The notes beneath the pieces are model-generated. The model did no database searches, was not told the origin of the DNA, and saw nothing but the letters and a program-made list of their open reading frames with translations. Both the position numbers and the translations under genes were made by a program. From Nocardioides nitrophenolicus (GTDB lineage: Bacteria > Actinomycetota > Actinomycetes > Propionibacteriales > Nocardioidaceae): a stretch of DNA of 64,000 nt. Position 1 is the stretch's first letter. Every line of letters begins with the position of its first letter. Shown here piece by piece: positions 33,186 to 40,557 of the stretch. Where the stretch lies: assembly GCF_016907515.1 (NCBI RefSeq), contig NZ_JAFBBY010000001.1, positions 2,108,001-2,172,000 of the forward strand, in the 5' to 3' direction.

Positions 33186-33734
33186 TCAGGACATCGCCGA
33201 GCGGGCGGCGTCGCGCACCTTGTCGAGGAGCGCGGCGAGCGGGCCGACGGTCGCGTTGACCACGGCGGACTCGCCCGCCCTCGGGTGCGGATGGGTCGGC
33301 GCCACCTTCTCCACGGCAAGCACCGCGGAGCCCATCTTCTCCAGCTCCTCCGGGGAGGCCTCGGCAAGGAGGAGCGGGAACTCCAGCTCCTCCTCGTTCC
33401 GCGCGTGTGCGAGGACCGACTCGCGCAGCCGGGCGAGGCCGGCGGCGAAGTGCGGCGACGTGGTGTCCATCCCGTCGAGCGAAGACAGCAGCTTCTTCGC
33501 CTCATGCTCCTCCGCCTGCCGCGCCTCGACCACGTCGCCGTTCCCGTGCCGGGTGGCGTTCGGGTGGGTCACGATCTCCTCGGCGGCCTCGTGGACCGAC
33601 AGCATCCGCCGCAGCTCGTCGAACGCCCGGGTCCGCTCGTCGGCGTCGGTGGTCGAGTGCACCTCATCGAAGAGCTTCTCGATGTGGCGGTGCTGGTCGG
33701 TCAACAGCTCCACCACGTTCTTCGATGCGGTCAT
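33186..33734 (-). CDS. Hemerythrin-domain protein
   Basis: A 182-residue four-helix hemerythrin HHE protein binding a di-iron centre. The ligands appear as LLTDQHRHIEKLFDEVHS (first His), RMLSVHEAAEEIVTHP (HxxxE), RQAEEHEAKKLLSSLD and LAHARNEEELEFPLL, in the family's order. ATG 33734 with an AGGAG-like site upstream gives the normal length; the tail from about residue 150 is Ala/Pro-rich. Such proteins in actinobacteria sense or store oxygen, nitric oxide or iron; which one applies here is unknown. Converges with the Lrp gene. Confidence 0.85.
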   Translation of the reverse strand: MTASKNVVELLTDQHRHIEKLFDEVHSTTDADERTRAFDELRRMLSVHEAAEEIVTHPNATRHGNGDVVEARQAEEHEAKKLLSSLDGMDTTSPHFAAGLARLRESVLAHARNEEELEFPLLLAEASPEELEKMGSAVLAVEKVAPTHPHPRAGESAVVNATVGPLAALLDKVRDAARSAMS

Positions 33735-33918
33735 CGCGCTGCTCCTGGGTCTCGGGACTCGGTCCTCCCGGGGGTACCCCGATCGGCCCGGGCAATGCGA
33801 CGGAAGTGCCTCAGCGCTGCTGCCCTGCGGAGACGTGATCGTCGGTGTGTTGATCGCTAACGGCCGCTGGCGGGTCGGCCGCCACGATTTTGCCAAGCAT
33901 CCGGTGGCTACGTGGTCG

Positions 33919-33924
33919 TACCCT
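33919..33924 (+). promoter_or_regulatory. -10 hexamer TACCCT, leaderless transcript
   Basis: TACCCT stands 7 nt before the GTG start at 33932 with no ribosome binding site, the geometry of a leaderless actinobacterial promoter. Confidence 0.45.
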
Positions 33925-33931
33925 GTCCGGC

Positions 33932-34633
33932 GTGCCCCTGCCCGCCGCCGTCGATTCGCTGCGCGGCCGAGTCGGGTTCCGGTGGTCCAAGCTGAGGTGG
34001 GCCACGAAGAGCCACTGGCGCCGAGCGCGCGGACACCACGGCGCGTTCAAGCAAGGCGAGGTCAGCGCCCGTGCGGCAGAGCTGACCGACCTGTGGGAAC
34101 GCTCGTGGCTCGGAGCCGACCCGCTCGGCCACGTCCTGCGTGTCGAGTACGCCGACCGGTGGGTCCGCTTCCACAGCCTCCCCGAGTCGAAGCGGTACGC
34201 CGAGAACGCGGCCGAGTACGACGAGATCCTGCGGCGTCATCGCACCGTCCTTCATGAGCTTCACGGTTCGGAGGACTTCCAGACGTTGCACGTCATCGCG
34301 GCCGACTGGCACTGGCAAGACCCGGCCGCGGGCTGGTCGAAGCACCGACTGCCCGGCGCTTGGCCGTGGCGCAGCGGTCTGGCCGACGACGATCCTGACA
34401 CCGGCCGGAACTACTTCTGGGCAGCGTCGGGACTGGCGGACAAGGAGATGGACTCGCTCCTGACGGCCGTGGCAGATGATGAGTGCGGCGTCATCTTCGG
34501 CGCTCCCAACCTCGCCTGGCTCTACTGTCCGTACGACGGTGGCGCCGACGTCCTGCTTCCGACGGCCGCCGAGCGCGACACGCTCAAGGAACGCCATTCC
34601 GACTGGCTCTCGTCGCACCCTCGGGGACTGTGA
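33932..34633 (+). CDS. Uncharacterised protein with RFHSLPESKRY motif
   Basis: About 233 residues from GTG 33932. I do not recognise a characterised family. The conserved-looking core is VRFHSLPESKRYAENAAEYD, then EILRRHRTVLHELHG, LHVIAADWHWQDPAAG and a C-terminal FGAPNLAWLYCPYDGGADVL with TLKERHSDWLSSHPRGL. The many aromatic and acidic residues, the cytosolic composition and small size resemble immunity proteins of contact-dependent or polymorphic toxin systems, but no toxin gene is seen next to it. It is the first gene of a patch of unknown genes that ends at about 38.5 kb. The start is supported by a leaderless promoter. Confidence 0.65.
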   Translation: MPLPAAVDSLRGRVGFRWSKLRWATKSHWRRARGHHGAFKQGEVSARAAELTDLWERSWLGADPLGHVLRVEYADRWVRFHSLPESKRYAENAAEYDEILRRHRTVLHELHGSEDFQTLHVIAADWHWQDPAAGWSKHRLPGAWPWRSGLADDDPDTGRNYFWAASGLADKEMDSLLTAVADDECGVIFGAPNLAWLYCPYDGGADVLLPTAAERDTLKERHSDWLSSHPRGL

Positions 34634-34692
34634 GCCGAGCGATGGCGGCGCTCCGCGCGGAAGTGTCCACCCGCAGGCCTGACGAGCGACAG

Positions 34693-34743
34693 TGTCCGTT
34701 TGTCTCTTGGTAAGTGACAACCGTGGTAAGTGACAACCGGACA
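34693..34743. mobile_element. Short inverted/direct repeat cluster, possible IS-end remnant
   Basis: TGTCCGTTTGTCTCTT (34693-34708) and AAGTGACAACCGGACA (34728-34743) are inverted copies with 14 of 16 matches, both ending in 5'-TGTC/GACA-3'. Between them a 16-bp unit TGGTAAGTGACAACCG is perfectly tandem at 34708-34723 and 34724-34739. TG...CA termini with repeated subterminal units recall ends of IS21-type elements. No transposase remains, so at most this is two ends left after an internal deletion. Confidence 0.4.
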
Positions 34744-34913
34744 TGACCTCTCTCTTTCGCCATCCCGGACCCGACCTCGAGGACACCAGCAGGTCAGCGG
34801 CGAGGTTCATGAGACGCGCGCCTCGCTCGCGGACTACCTCGCCGCCCGTTCCGTCTCTCGACTGGACTGGCCAGAACCGCCCGCCCAAGCGGAACCTGCG
34901 GTTTGCTAGTGAG

Positions 34914-35699
34914 GTGAGCCGTGCCGTCCCCATGTCGGTCCCGTTGGAGGCCGACGTCGTCGGGCCCTGTCGGTTGACGTTCGGGTCCCTCTCCGTGGCG
35001 GGTGCCGATGACGAGATGAGGAGCCCCGCCGCCGACGCACTCTTCTTCGAGACCGCTGAAGGCAGCCTGGGGCGGGTCACCTTCGAGGGACTGGACGCCA
35101 TCCGCGCAAGCCGGGGCGAGGTCGCGCCGTACGACGACGGTCACGACTCCTCCAGTTGGGTCTACAACGTCCTCGACTCGACCTGGCTCGCCGAGCGACA
35201 CGCCTACGAGTGGAGCAACTACGAGGCTCGGCTGTTGGAGACCCACCAGCACTATCTCTTCCGCTTCCACGACGAGTTCGTGGAAGCCATCGCACAGGGC
35301 ATCTGGGTCGACACGATTCCCGCGTCTGACCCGTTCGCGGTGGGGACAGACCATCCGGGAAGCACGCTCCCCTTGGCCAAGGTCGTCGATCGGGGCGAGG
35401 CTCATGGCCTCGCGTGGCAGGTCCGATCCACCGAGGTCGACCAACCGACCCTGGTCGCCGACTCGGAGCTCTGTTCACAGCGCCTCTTCGAGTTCTCCCT
35501 GCAACTGGATGGCAACGACAGCGTTTGCGCGTCAGCACTCGTCCGCACCCGCGACGGCCGAACAAGGACACATCTCACCCACCCGTGGTCCGGTGTCGTC
35601 GCCTCGGTGCGGGGTGTAGCAAGACCTCAGGACTTCGCCAAGCAGTGGGATGAGTACTGCCACGGCGTCGCCGAACGACGCCGGGAGATGGGGAAGTAG
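34914..35699 (+). CDS. Uncharacterised protein
   Basis: The stop at 35699 is certain; the start is not. The frame is open from 34743, but the first 57 residues are basic and Pro/Arg-rich like a non-coding translation. GTG 34914 (about 261 residues) or ATG 34932 are better choices. Recognisable features: FETAEGSLGRVTFEGLDAIR, ASRGEVAPYDDGHDSSSWVY, WLAERHAYEWSNYEARLLET (an amphipathic helix) and HYLFRFHDEFVEAIAQGIWV. This resembles no family known to me. No signal peptide or membrane segment. Part of the unknown-gene patch, directly behind the repeat cluster at 34693-34743. Confidence 0.55.
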   Translation: MSRAVPMSVPLEADVVGPCRLTFGSLSVAGADDEMRSPAADALFFETAEGSLGRVTFEGLDAIRASRGEVAPYDDGHDSSSWVYNVLDSTWLAERHAYEWSNYEARLLETHQHYLFRFHDEFVEAIAQGIWVDTIPASDPFAVGTDHPGSTLPLAKVVDRGEAHGLAWQVRSTEVDQPTLVADSELCSQRLFEFSLQLDGNDSVCASALVRTRDGRTRTHLTHPWSGVVASVRGVARPQDFAKQWDEYCHGVAERRREMGK

Positions 35700-35821
35700 T
35701 TTCATCGACGCGCGCTCGCGCAAGCGATCGCGACGATCTGCCTGCCCGGCACGCTGATCGCGATCGACCTCACCGAGCCAACTCGGAGGACCACGGGGCC
35801 AGCAGATGAGACCATCGCCCC

Positions 35822-36349
35822 GTGAAGTGGTTCCGTCGCGCCCACGCGTCCCGAGCGGACGAAGACTGGGAGCGAAGGAAGGTCGAGATCGAGGCTGCCC
35901 GGCGTCAGTGCTACGCGCAGGCTGTTGCGCAGCGCGATCTCGTCACCGAGGTGTCCCGCACCCTCTTCGAGGCCGATCCGACCCGGATCGACTTCGAGTC
36001 GAACGCCGACGATGCCGACGCCGCCGTACGCGGACTGACGATTATTGGCATCACCTTCGTGCACGACTACATCGAGGTGCACATGGACGACGTCATCCTG
36101 ACCGGCTACACCGAGCCGTTCGGAATCATCGGTTGCCACGGCGTGGGACCGTCCTCGATCACCCAGCTGATCGGCAAGACCGTCGAACGACTCTCGGTCG
36201 TCGACGGCGAGTACGTGGCGATCGACTCCGGCGAGAACCGCTTGGCCTTCCCGATCGTCGGAGACGCGGCCAACGGGCCGGAGTCGGTCCGGCTGCATCG
36301 ACGAGCGCGGGAAGATCTCGGCATCCCGAGCGTTCACTGGATCTGGTGA
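35822..36349 (+). CDS. Uncharacterised protein, possible immunity-like
   Basis: A 175-residue protein from GTG 35822. An N-terminal helix rich in charged residues (RRAHASRADEDWERRKVEIE, then AARRQCYAQAVAQRDLVTEV) leads into an alpha/beta core: ADAAVRGLTIIGITFVHDYI, EVHMDDVILTGYTEPFGII, VERLSVVDGEYVAIDSGENR and a Trp-rich end IPSVHWIW. No family recognised. The stop overlaps the next GTG start by 4 bases (GTGA), so this gene and the next are translated together and probably act together. Confidence 0.6.
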   Translation: MKWFRRAHASRADEDWERRKVEIEAARRQCYAQAVAQRDLVTEVSRTLFEADPTRIDFESNADDADAAVRGLTIIGITFVHDYIEVHMDDVILTGYTEPFGIIGCHGVGPSSITQLIGKTVERLSVVDGEYVAIDSGENRLAFPIVGDAANGPESVRLHRRAREDLGIPSVHWIW

Positions 36350-36798
36350 CGAGATTGCGATTCGCGTTCAAGACCTCGCCCAACGGCGACGTCGAGGTTG
36401 CGCAGGCCGAGGACCTGTCGCTGTTCATCGGCGTGCTCAATGACTGCATCGGCTCACGGACACCGCGCGGCGCGCCAAGCGGCCTGTCGACCTACTGGCT
36501 CGACGCCGCGCTGGACGAATTTCGCCGTGCGCTGTCCGAGCCCCATCGCCCTGCGACGTTCTCCGGAAACATGTCGTACCTCGAGTTGGTGGACGGACTC
36601 GTCGAAGCGCGTTACGACTACGACCCGCCCGACAGTGACATCGTGGAGCGCTTGCCGTTGCAGGAGCTCGTGGACCTCCTCGATGCCTGGCGTGCCGAGG
36701 TGATCCGTCTCGACCCGACGGCCCCTACTCGAAGGCCGTCTCCCCGCGTGGCCGTCGCTCTTGGGCCACCCACGAACGAATCGGGCGCACGTGAGTAA
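36346..36798 (+). CDS. Uncharacterised protein, coupled to preceding gene
   Basis: A 150-residue protein whose GTG start forms a GTGA overlap with the previous gene. Sequence features: LRFAFKTSPNGDVEVAQAED, LSLFIGVLNDCIGSRTPRGA, TYWLDAALDEFRRALSEPHR, FSGNMSYLELVDGLVEARYD and ERLPLQELVDLLDAWRAEVI. It is helical and acidic, like several immunity-protein families, but I cannot assign it to one. The last 25 residues are Pro/Arg-rich and may be a changed end, since the reading frame overlaps the start of the decayed gene that follows at 36791. Confidence 0.6.
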   Translation: MTRLRFAFKTSPNGDVEVAQAEDLSLFIGVLNDCIGSRTPRGAPSGLSTYWLDAALDEFRRALSEPHRPATFSGNMSYLELVDGLVEARYDYDPPDSDIVERLPLQELVDLLDAWRAEVIRLDPTAPTRRPSPRVAVALGPPTNESGARE

Positions 36799-37060
36799 CG
36801 ACCACAATGCCTCCGGCGTGACGGCCAAGAAGCTCCGCAGCGCCGACCTCGGCGTCATCGGCTACCTGGAGAGCGTCCACACGGTCACCGGCACGTCGCT
36901 GTCTCGACCATGAGGTGTTCCGGCCTTGGCTAGGCCCGCTGTCGCTGTGCTGGGACGCGATCATCACCAGCAAGGCACTCCTTGACGGTGAGTTGGTCAC
37001 GGCCGACCGGCTCACACTCGTTTCCCCGCGTTGGGTGGATCGAGCTAGCCACCCCCACAT
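36791..37060 (+). pseudogene. Decayed small gene (probable frameshift)
   Basis: GTG 36791 opens a 40-residue frame (SNDHNASGVTAKKLRSADLG, VIGYLESVHTVTGTSLSRP) that ends at 36913. A different frame continues at once with protein-like sequence: CLDHEVFRPWLGPLSLCWDA, IITSKALLDGELVTADRLTL, VSPRW, fading at about 37060. The frame change falls near the GTCGCTGTCTCG stretch around 36895-36906. Two good halves in two frames suggest a single gene disrupted by an indel. Family not recognised. Confidence 0.4.
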
Positions 37061-37121
37061 TCGTTCGCGCCGGCGAGAGGGCCAGAGTCGATTCGATAGC
37101 ACGAAGTCGTTTGCACGGACC

Positions 37122-37631
37122 ATGAGTTCAACCGATGATCGGCGGGTGCCGCAGAGCCCCTACTCCTCCTGGGTCGACAGCCTCGACTTTCTGCGGAGCT
37201 GTGTCGGCGTCCCAGCAGCCCTGAGCAACGCCACGACACTTGTCGCGGCACGCCACCGGTGGGGACAGCACCTCCACTGCAGTACGTCGATGAACGACCT
37301 TCTGTTCACGGCGCCCGAAGCCGAGCTTCCGTTCACTCGCTCGGTGGTCGTTCGCGCGGAGGGCTCCCGCCACTTGGTGCGTCTGACGAACGGCGACGAC
37401 GTTGCGGAGATCGAGTGCACCACTGCGGAGATCGATCGCGTCGTCGACGAGGCCCTTGAAGCGCTCATAGCCCCCTCGCAGGTGTGTCGCGCTTGCGGAG
37501 CCCTCTCCACCAGCCCGGACTTCACCACGGTGTTCGAGCGGATGCACTACGTCTGCTTCCACTTCGAGTTTGAGCACGGCGACGTTGACCGCGACCAGGC
37601 GTGCGGCCTGGCCGGTTGCCCAGCTGGCTGA
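37122..37631 (+). CDS. Uncharacterised Cys/His-containing protein
   Basis: A 169-residue protein from ATG 37122; the frame is open upstream but there it belongs to the decayed gene. Features: PYSSWVDSLDFLRSCVGVPA, STSMNDLLFTAPEAELPFTR, VRLTNGDDVAEIECTTAEID and a C-terminal pair of Cys motifs, QVCRACGALSTSPDF and YVCFHFEFEHGDVDRDQACG LAGCP, which could hold a zinc ion. No family assigned. Its stop is 7 bp from the stop of the convergent gene at 37639, with no hairpin between them. Confidence 0.55.
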   Translation: MSSTDDRRVPQSPYSSWVDSLDFLRSCVGVPAALSNATTLVAARHRWGQHLHCSTSMNDLLFTAPEAELPFTRSVVVRAEGSRHLVRLTNGDDVAEIECTTAEIDRVVDEALEALIAPSQVCRACGALSTSPDFTTVFERMHYVCFHFEFEHGDVDRDQACGLAGCPAG

Positions 37632-37638
37632 GCTGCGA

Positions 37639-38040
37639 TCAGGTCGGCTCGATCACCCTGTCGGGGTACTGCTGCCACGCGCGAAGGCTCTCGCCCGACG
37701 TCGCCGAGCCGAAGAACTCGCCCTCAGAGCAGTCGATGGCGCGGCGACCGAGGTGCGTGAGGAGTGTGTCGATGAAGTCCACGACGGATCCTCCGCCTCG
37801 GACGTGCAACATCATCGAATCCACGACCTCTTCTCGTCCCATGTTGAACTCGATGACGAAGTCGGGAGTCACCAACTCGCCCCAGGACGGGTCGGAGAAG
37901 TCAACGGAAGGGGCCGCCTCGCGAATCGCGTCGATCAGGTCCACTCGGTTGCCGAGAGGCTGGGGCTCGAAGTCATCCGGGATGTCGGACACCGAAGCCG
38001 CGTCGCGCGGCAGGTCCATGATCGAAATGTCCCAACTCAC
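37639..38040 (-). CDS. Conserved-looking uncharacterised protein (MSWDIS type)
   Basis: A 133-residue protein from GTG 38040. The start SWDISIMDLPRDAASVSDIP and the core DFSDPSWGELVTPDFVIEFN, MLHVRGGGSVVDFIDTLLTH, LGRRAIDCSEGEFFGSAT match, as far as I can recall, a small uncharacterised family found in many bacteria, often within accessory clusters. The ending WQQYPDRVIEPT is also in that pattern. No catalytic residues are known. A small AGGA-type ribosome binding site precedes the start. Confidence 0.6.
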   Translation of the reverse strand: MSWDISIMDLPRDAASVSDIPDDFEPQPLGNRVDLIDAIREAAPSVDFSDPSWGELVTPDFVIEFNMGREEVVDSMMLHVRGGGSVVDFIDTLLTHLGRRAIDCSEGEFFGSATSGESLRAWQQYPDRVIEPT

Positions 38041-38076
38041 GCCACCATCCTGTACGACGCCAAGGACGAGCGCGCG

Positions 38077-38508
38077 TCACGCCGTGGTTGGAGGGCTGAA
38101 CGAGACGTACATGTCCCGCTCCTCCCAGTCGGGCTCAGCCGCGGCGACGACGACCTCACATCGGCGAGCGTACTCCCGGGGTCGCAATGACGGCCCAGGC
38201 CCGAGGGAGGAGAGCGCAGCCTCGCGTGCGTCCCTCGCCGCGGCGACGATCTTGGGGAGTCCGAGTGCGTGCACGATGTACGACAGCAGTTCGACGAGAC
38301 CGGCGGGAGGAGGTGTCTCGCACAACTGCGGCACCATCGCAGCCAAGGCCAGATCCGCTTGATCGACGTGGCTCGGCTCGCGGCGGATGAGGTCGACGAG
38401 CTTGATCAGTTCCCGCTCCTCGTCGCGCACGTCAAGGGACCGATCCGCGACATCCAACGCCGCCGTGACGTAGCGATCAAACTCGTGTTGGAAGGCGTCC
38501 GGGTCCAC
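38077..38508 (-). CDS. Uncharacterised helical protein
   Basis: About 143 residues if the GTG at 38508 is used (VDPDAFQHEFDRYVTAALDV); the frame is open to 38568 but the extra 20 residues look non-coding. Mostly helical: ERELIKLVDLIRREPSHVDQ, LALAAMVPQLCETPPPAGLV, ELLSYIVHALGLPKIVAAAR, ending in EERDMYVSFSPPTTA. It has the look of a small cytosolic accessory protein; family not recognised. Encoded 37 bp before the previous gene in the same direction, so the two may form a unit. Confidence 0.5.
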   Translation of the reverse strand: MDPDAFQHEFDRYVTAALDVADRSLDVRDEERELIKLVDLIRREPSHVDQADLALAAMVPQLCETPPPAGLVELLSYIVHALGLPKIVAAARDAREAALSSLGPGPSLRPREYARRCEVVVAAAEPDWEERDMYVSFSPPTTA

Positions 38509-38619
38509 AGAGAAGATGCTCGCACGCGAGCAAATCCGCCCATGTCGATCGCGATTCCCGCCACCCATCTGTCATACACGAGGCCCTGACGGGGCTCTGA
38601 CCTGCGCAAACGCCTCAGA

Positions 38620-39564
38620 TCAGTAGTACCAGGGGTACGGCGACCAGTCCGGCTCCCGCTTCTCCAGGAACTGGTCGCGCCCCTCCTGCGCCTCGTCGGT
38701 CATGTACGCCAGCCGCGTGGTCTCCCCCGCGAAGAGCTGCTGCCCGACCAGCCCGTCGTCGAGCAGGTTGAACGAGTACTTGAGCATCCGCTGGGCGGTG
38801 GGGCTCTTGCTGTTGATCAGCCGGCCCCACTCCAGCGCCGTGGCCTCGAGCTCGGCGTGCGGGACGGAGCGGTTGGCGGCGCCCATCCGGACGGCGTCGT
38901 CGGCGGAGTACTCCTGGCCGAGGAAGAAGATCTCGCGCGCGAACTTCTGGCCGACCTGACGGGCGAGGTACGCCGAGCCGTAGCCGCCGTCGAAGGAGCC
39001 CACGTCGGCGTCGGTCTGCTTGAAGCGGGCGTGCTCGGTGGAGGCGAGGGCGAGGTCGCAGGTGACGAACAGGCTGTGGCCGCCGCCGGCCGCCCAGCCG
39101 GGGACGACGCAGATGACGACCTTCGGCATGAACCGGATCAGGCGCTGGCACTCGAGGATGTGGAGGCGGGCGAGCTTGGCCTTGTCGATCGGGCTGGGCT
39201 CCTCGGCGCCGGTGTCGCCGGCGCCGGCCGAGACGTCCTCGTACTGGTAGCCGGCCCGGCCGCGGATCCGCTGGTCGCCGCCGGTGCAGAAGGCCCACTT
39301 GCCGTTCTTGGCGCTCGGGCCGTTGCCGGTGAGCAGCACGCAGCCGACGTCGGCCGACTGGCGGGCGTGCTCGAGGGTGCGGAGCAGCTCGTCGACGGTG
39401 TGGGGCCGGAAGGCGTTGAGCACGTCGGGGCGGTCGAACGCGATCCGGACCGTGCCGTGCGCCTTGGCGCGGTGGTAGGTCAGGTCGGTCAGGTCCTCGA
39501 AGCCGGGGACGACGTCCCACTGGCTCGCGTCGAACGTCTCGCTCACGCCCTCGATCGCACTCAT
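38620..39564 (-). CDS. menB: 1,4-dihydroxy-2-naphthoyl-CoA synthase
   Basis: A 314-residue crotonase-fold enzyme that closes the second ring of menaquinone from o-succinylbenzoyl-CoA. The MenB pattern is clear: HGTVRIAFDRPDVLNAFRPH, FCTGGDQRIRGRAGYQYED, VVPGWAAGGGHSLFVTCDLA (oxyanion hole), QTDADVGSFDGGYGSAYLAR (the catalytic Asp/Tyr loop) and a C-terminal RMLKYSFNLLDDGLVGQQLF ending in the invariant-type PDWSPYPWYY. ATG 39564 is preceded by TAGCGT (39573-39578, minus strand) at leaderless distance. No other men genes are nearby; in many actinobacteria menB is split from the rest. Confidence 0.95.
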   Translation of the reverse strand: MSAIEGVSETFDASQWDVVPGFEDLTDLTYHRAKAHGTVRIAFDRPDVLNAFRPHTVDELLRTLEHARQSADVGCVLLTGNGPSAKNGKWAFCTGGDQRIRGRAGYQYEDVSAGAGDTGAEEPSPIDKAKLARLHILECQRLIRFMPKVVICVVPGWAAGGGHSLFVTCDLALASTEHARFKQTDADVGSFDGGYGSAYLARQVGQKFAREIFFLGQEYSADDAVRMGAANRSVPHAELEATALEWGRLINSKSPTAQRMLKYSFNLLDDGLVGQQLFAGETTRLAYMTDEAQEGRDQFLEKREPDWSPYPWYY

Positions 39565-39572
39565 GGCACCGA

Positions 39573-39578
39573 ACGCTA
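39573..39578 (-). promoter_or_regulatory. -10 hexamer TAGCGT, leaderless menB
   Basis: TAGCGT on the minus strand lies 8 nt before the menB ATG, without an intervening ribosome binding site. Confidence 0.45.
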
Positions 39579-39760
39579 GTGTCCCGAGTCAGAGATTCAC
39601 ACTCAGCCCCCGCGCCCTGAGCACGCACCTCGCCGCGTTGGCGACGCTCGACGTACACCCGGTATGCCCTCGCGCCGCCGCCTTGCGATGCACGCACTCA
39701 GCGCACGGCTGCTGCGCGCGAATCTCCGACTCGAGCCACTAGCCCCTCCCCGACCGGGAC

Positions 39761-39792
39761 TTGACCTTGACCCCAGGGGCAAGGTCTACGGT
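39761..39792 (+). promoter_or_regulatory. MerR-type promoter with dyad operator
   Basis: -35 TTGACC (39761-39766) and -10 TACGGT (39787-39792) are separated by 20 bp, the long spacer that MerR proteins untwist. The dyad ACCTTGACCC / GGGGCAAGGT (39764-39785) sits exactly between them. The GTG start of the MerR gene follows 7 nt after the -10, so the transcript is leaderless. Confidence 0.75.
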
Positions 39793-39799
39793 CGGTCCC

Positions 39800-40183
39800 G
39801 TGCTCATCAAGGACCTCGCCGCCCGCGCCGGCGTGAGCGTGAAGGCGGTGCGCTACTACGAGTCGCGCGGCCTGCTCAGCCCGAGCCGGGCGGCCAACGG
39901 CTACCGGGAGTACGACGACGCGGACGTCCTCGTCGTACGCGAGATCCGGGCGCTGCTCTCCCTCGGCCTCACCGCCGACGAGACGGTGCCCTTCGTCGAG
40001 TGCCTGCGTGCCGGGAACGAGCGGGCCGACGTGTGCCCGTCGTCGCTGGACGCCTACCGGCTGCGGATCGCCGAGATCGACCGGCGGATCGAGGAGCTGA
40101 GCCGGCTGCGCGGCGAGCTGTCGGAGCTGTTGAGCGACGCGGAGAACTACCCGACCACCACGAACGACCAGGAGACACGATGA
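39800..40183 (+). CDS. MerR-family regulator coupled to thioredoxin
   Basis: A 127-residue MerR protein: winged HTH at residues 1-70 (LIKDLAARAGVSVKAVRYYE SRGLL, then YREYDDADVLVVREIRALLS LGL) and a dimerisation helix (RLRIAEIDRRIEELSRLRGE) ending without metal-binding C-terminal loop; one Cys is present in RADVCPSS. The GTG start gives the correct length and stands 7 nt behind the -10. The stop overlaps the thioredoxin start (ATGA), so the pair forms one operon under a MerR-type promoter. A redox signal (one Cys plus thioredoxin) is a reasonable guess. Confidence 0.85.
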   Translation: MLIKDLAARAGVSVKAVRYYESRGLLSPSRAANGYREYDDADVLVVREIRALLSLGLTADETVPFVECLRAGNERADVCPSSLDAYRLRIAEIDRRIEELSRLRGELSELLSDAENYPTTTNDQETR

Positions 40184-40506
40184 GCCTGCAGGAGATCACC
40201 GACGCGGACTTCGCCGAGGAGGTGCTCGGCTCCGACCAGCCGGTGCTGGTGGAGTTCTGGGCGCAGTGGTGCGGTCCGTGCCACCAGGTAGCGCCGGCGC
40301 TGGCGAAGATCGCCGAGGAGCGCGCGGGCGCGCTCCGGGTGGTGAAGCTCAACAGCGACGAGAACCCGGTCACCTCGGCGGCGTACCGGGTGATGGGGCT
40401 GCCGACGATGATCGTGTTCCGCGACGGCCGGCCGGTGCACGAGCTGCGCGGCGCGCGCCCGAAGGCCGCGCTGGACCGGGAGCTCGACCACGCGCTCGCG
40501 GGCTGA
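40180..40506 (+). CDS. Thioredoxin
   Basis: A 108-residue thioredoxin with the active site EFWAQWCGPCHQVAPALAKI (Cys31, Cys34), the cis-proline in YRVMGLPTMIVFRDG and standard length. ATG 40180 overlaps the MerR stop in ATGA. Cytoplasmic; it would reduce disulfides on target proteins with electrons from thioredoxin reductase. Being co-expressed from an inducible MerR-type promoter suggests a stress-responsive thioredoxin in addition to a housekeeping copy elsewhere. Confidence 0.93.
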   Translation: MSLQEITDADFAEEVLGSDQPVLVEFWAQWCGPCHQVAPALAKIAEERAGALRVVKLNSDENPVTSAAYRVMGLPTMIVFRDGRPVHELRGARPKAALDRELDHALAG

Positions 40507-40557
40507 GTCCGGTGACCGTCCTGGAATAGCGGGCCCTCGCGTGGTCTTGTGGACGGC

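Noticed and set aside
33932..38508. Complete toxin-immunity or phage-defence system
   Set aside because: No toxin domain, nuclease, ATPase or methyltransferase motif was found in any of these genes, so only the weaker statement of an unknown accessory patch is made.
38620..39564. Complete menaquinone operon around menB
   Set aside because: The neighbours are unknown genes on one side and a MerR-thioredoxin pair on the other; no other men gene is visible.
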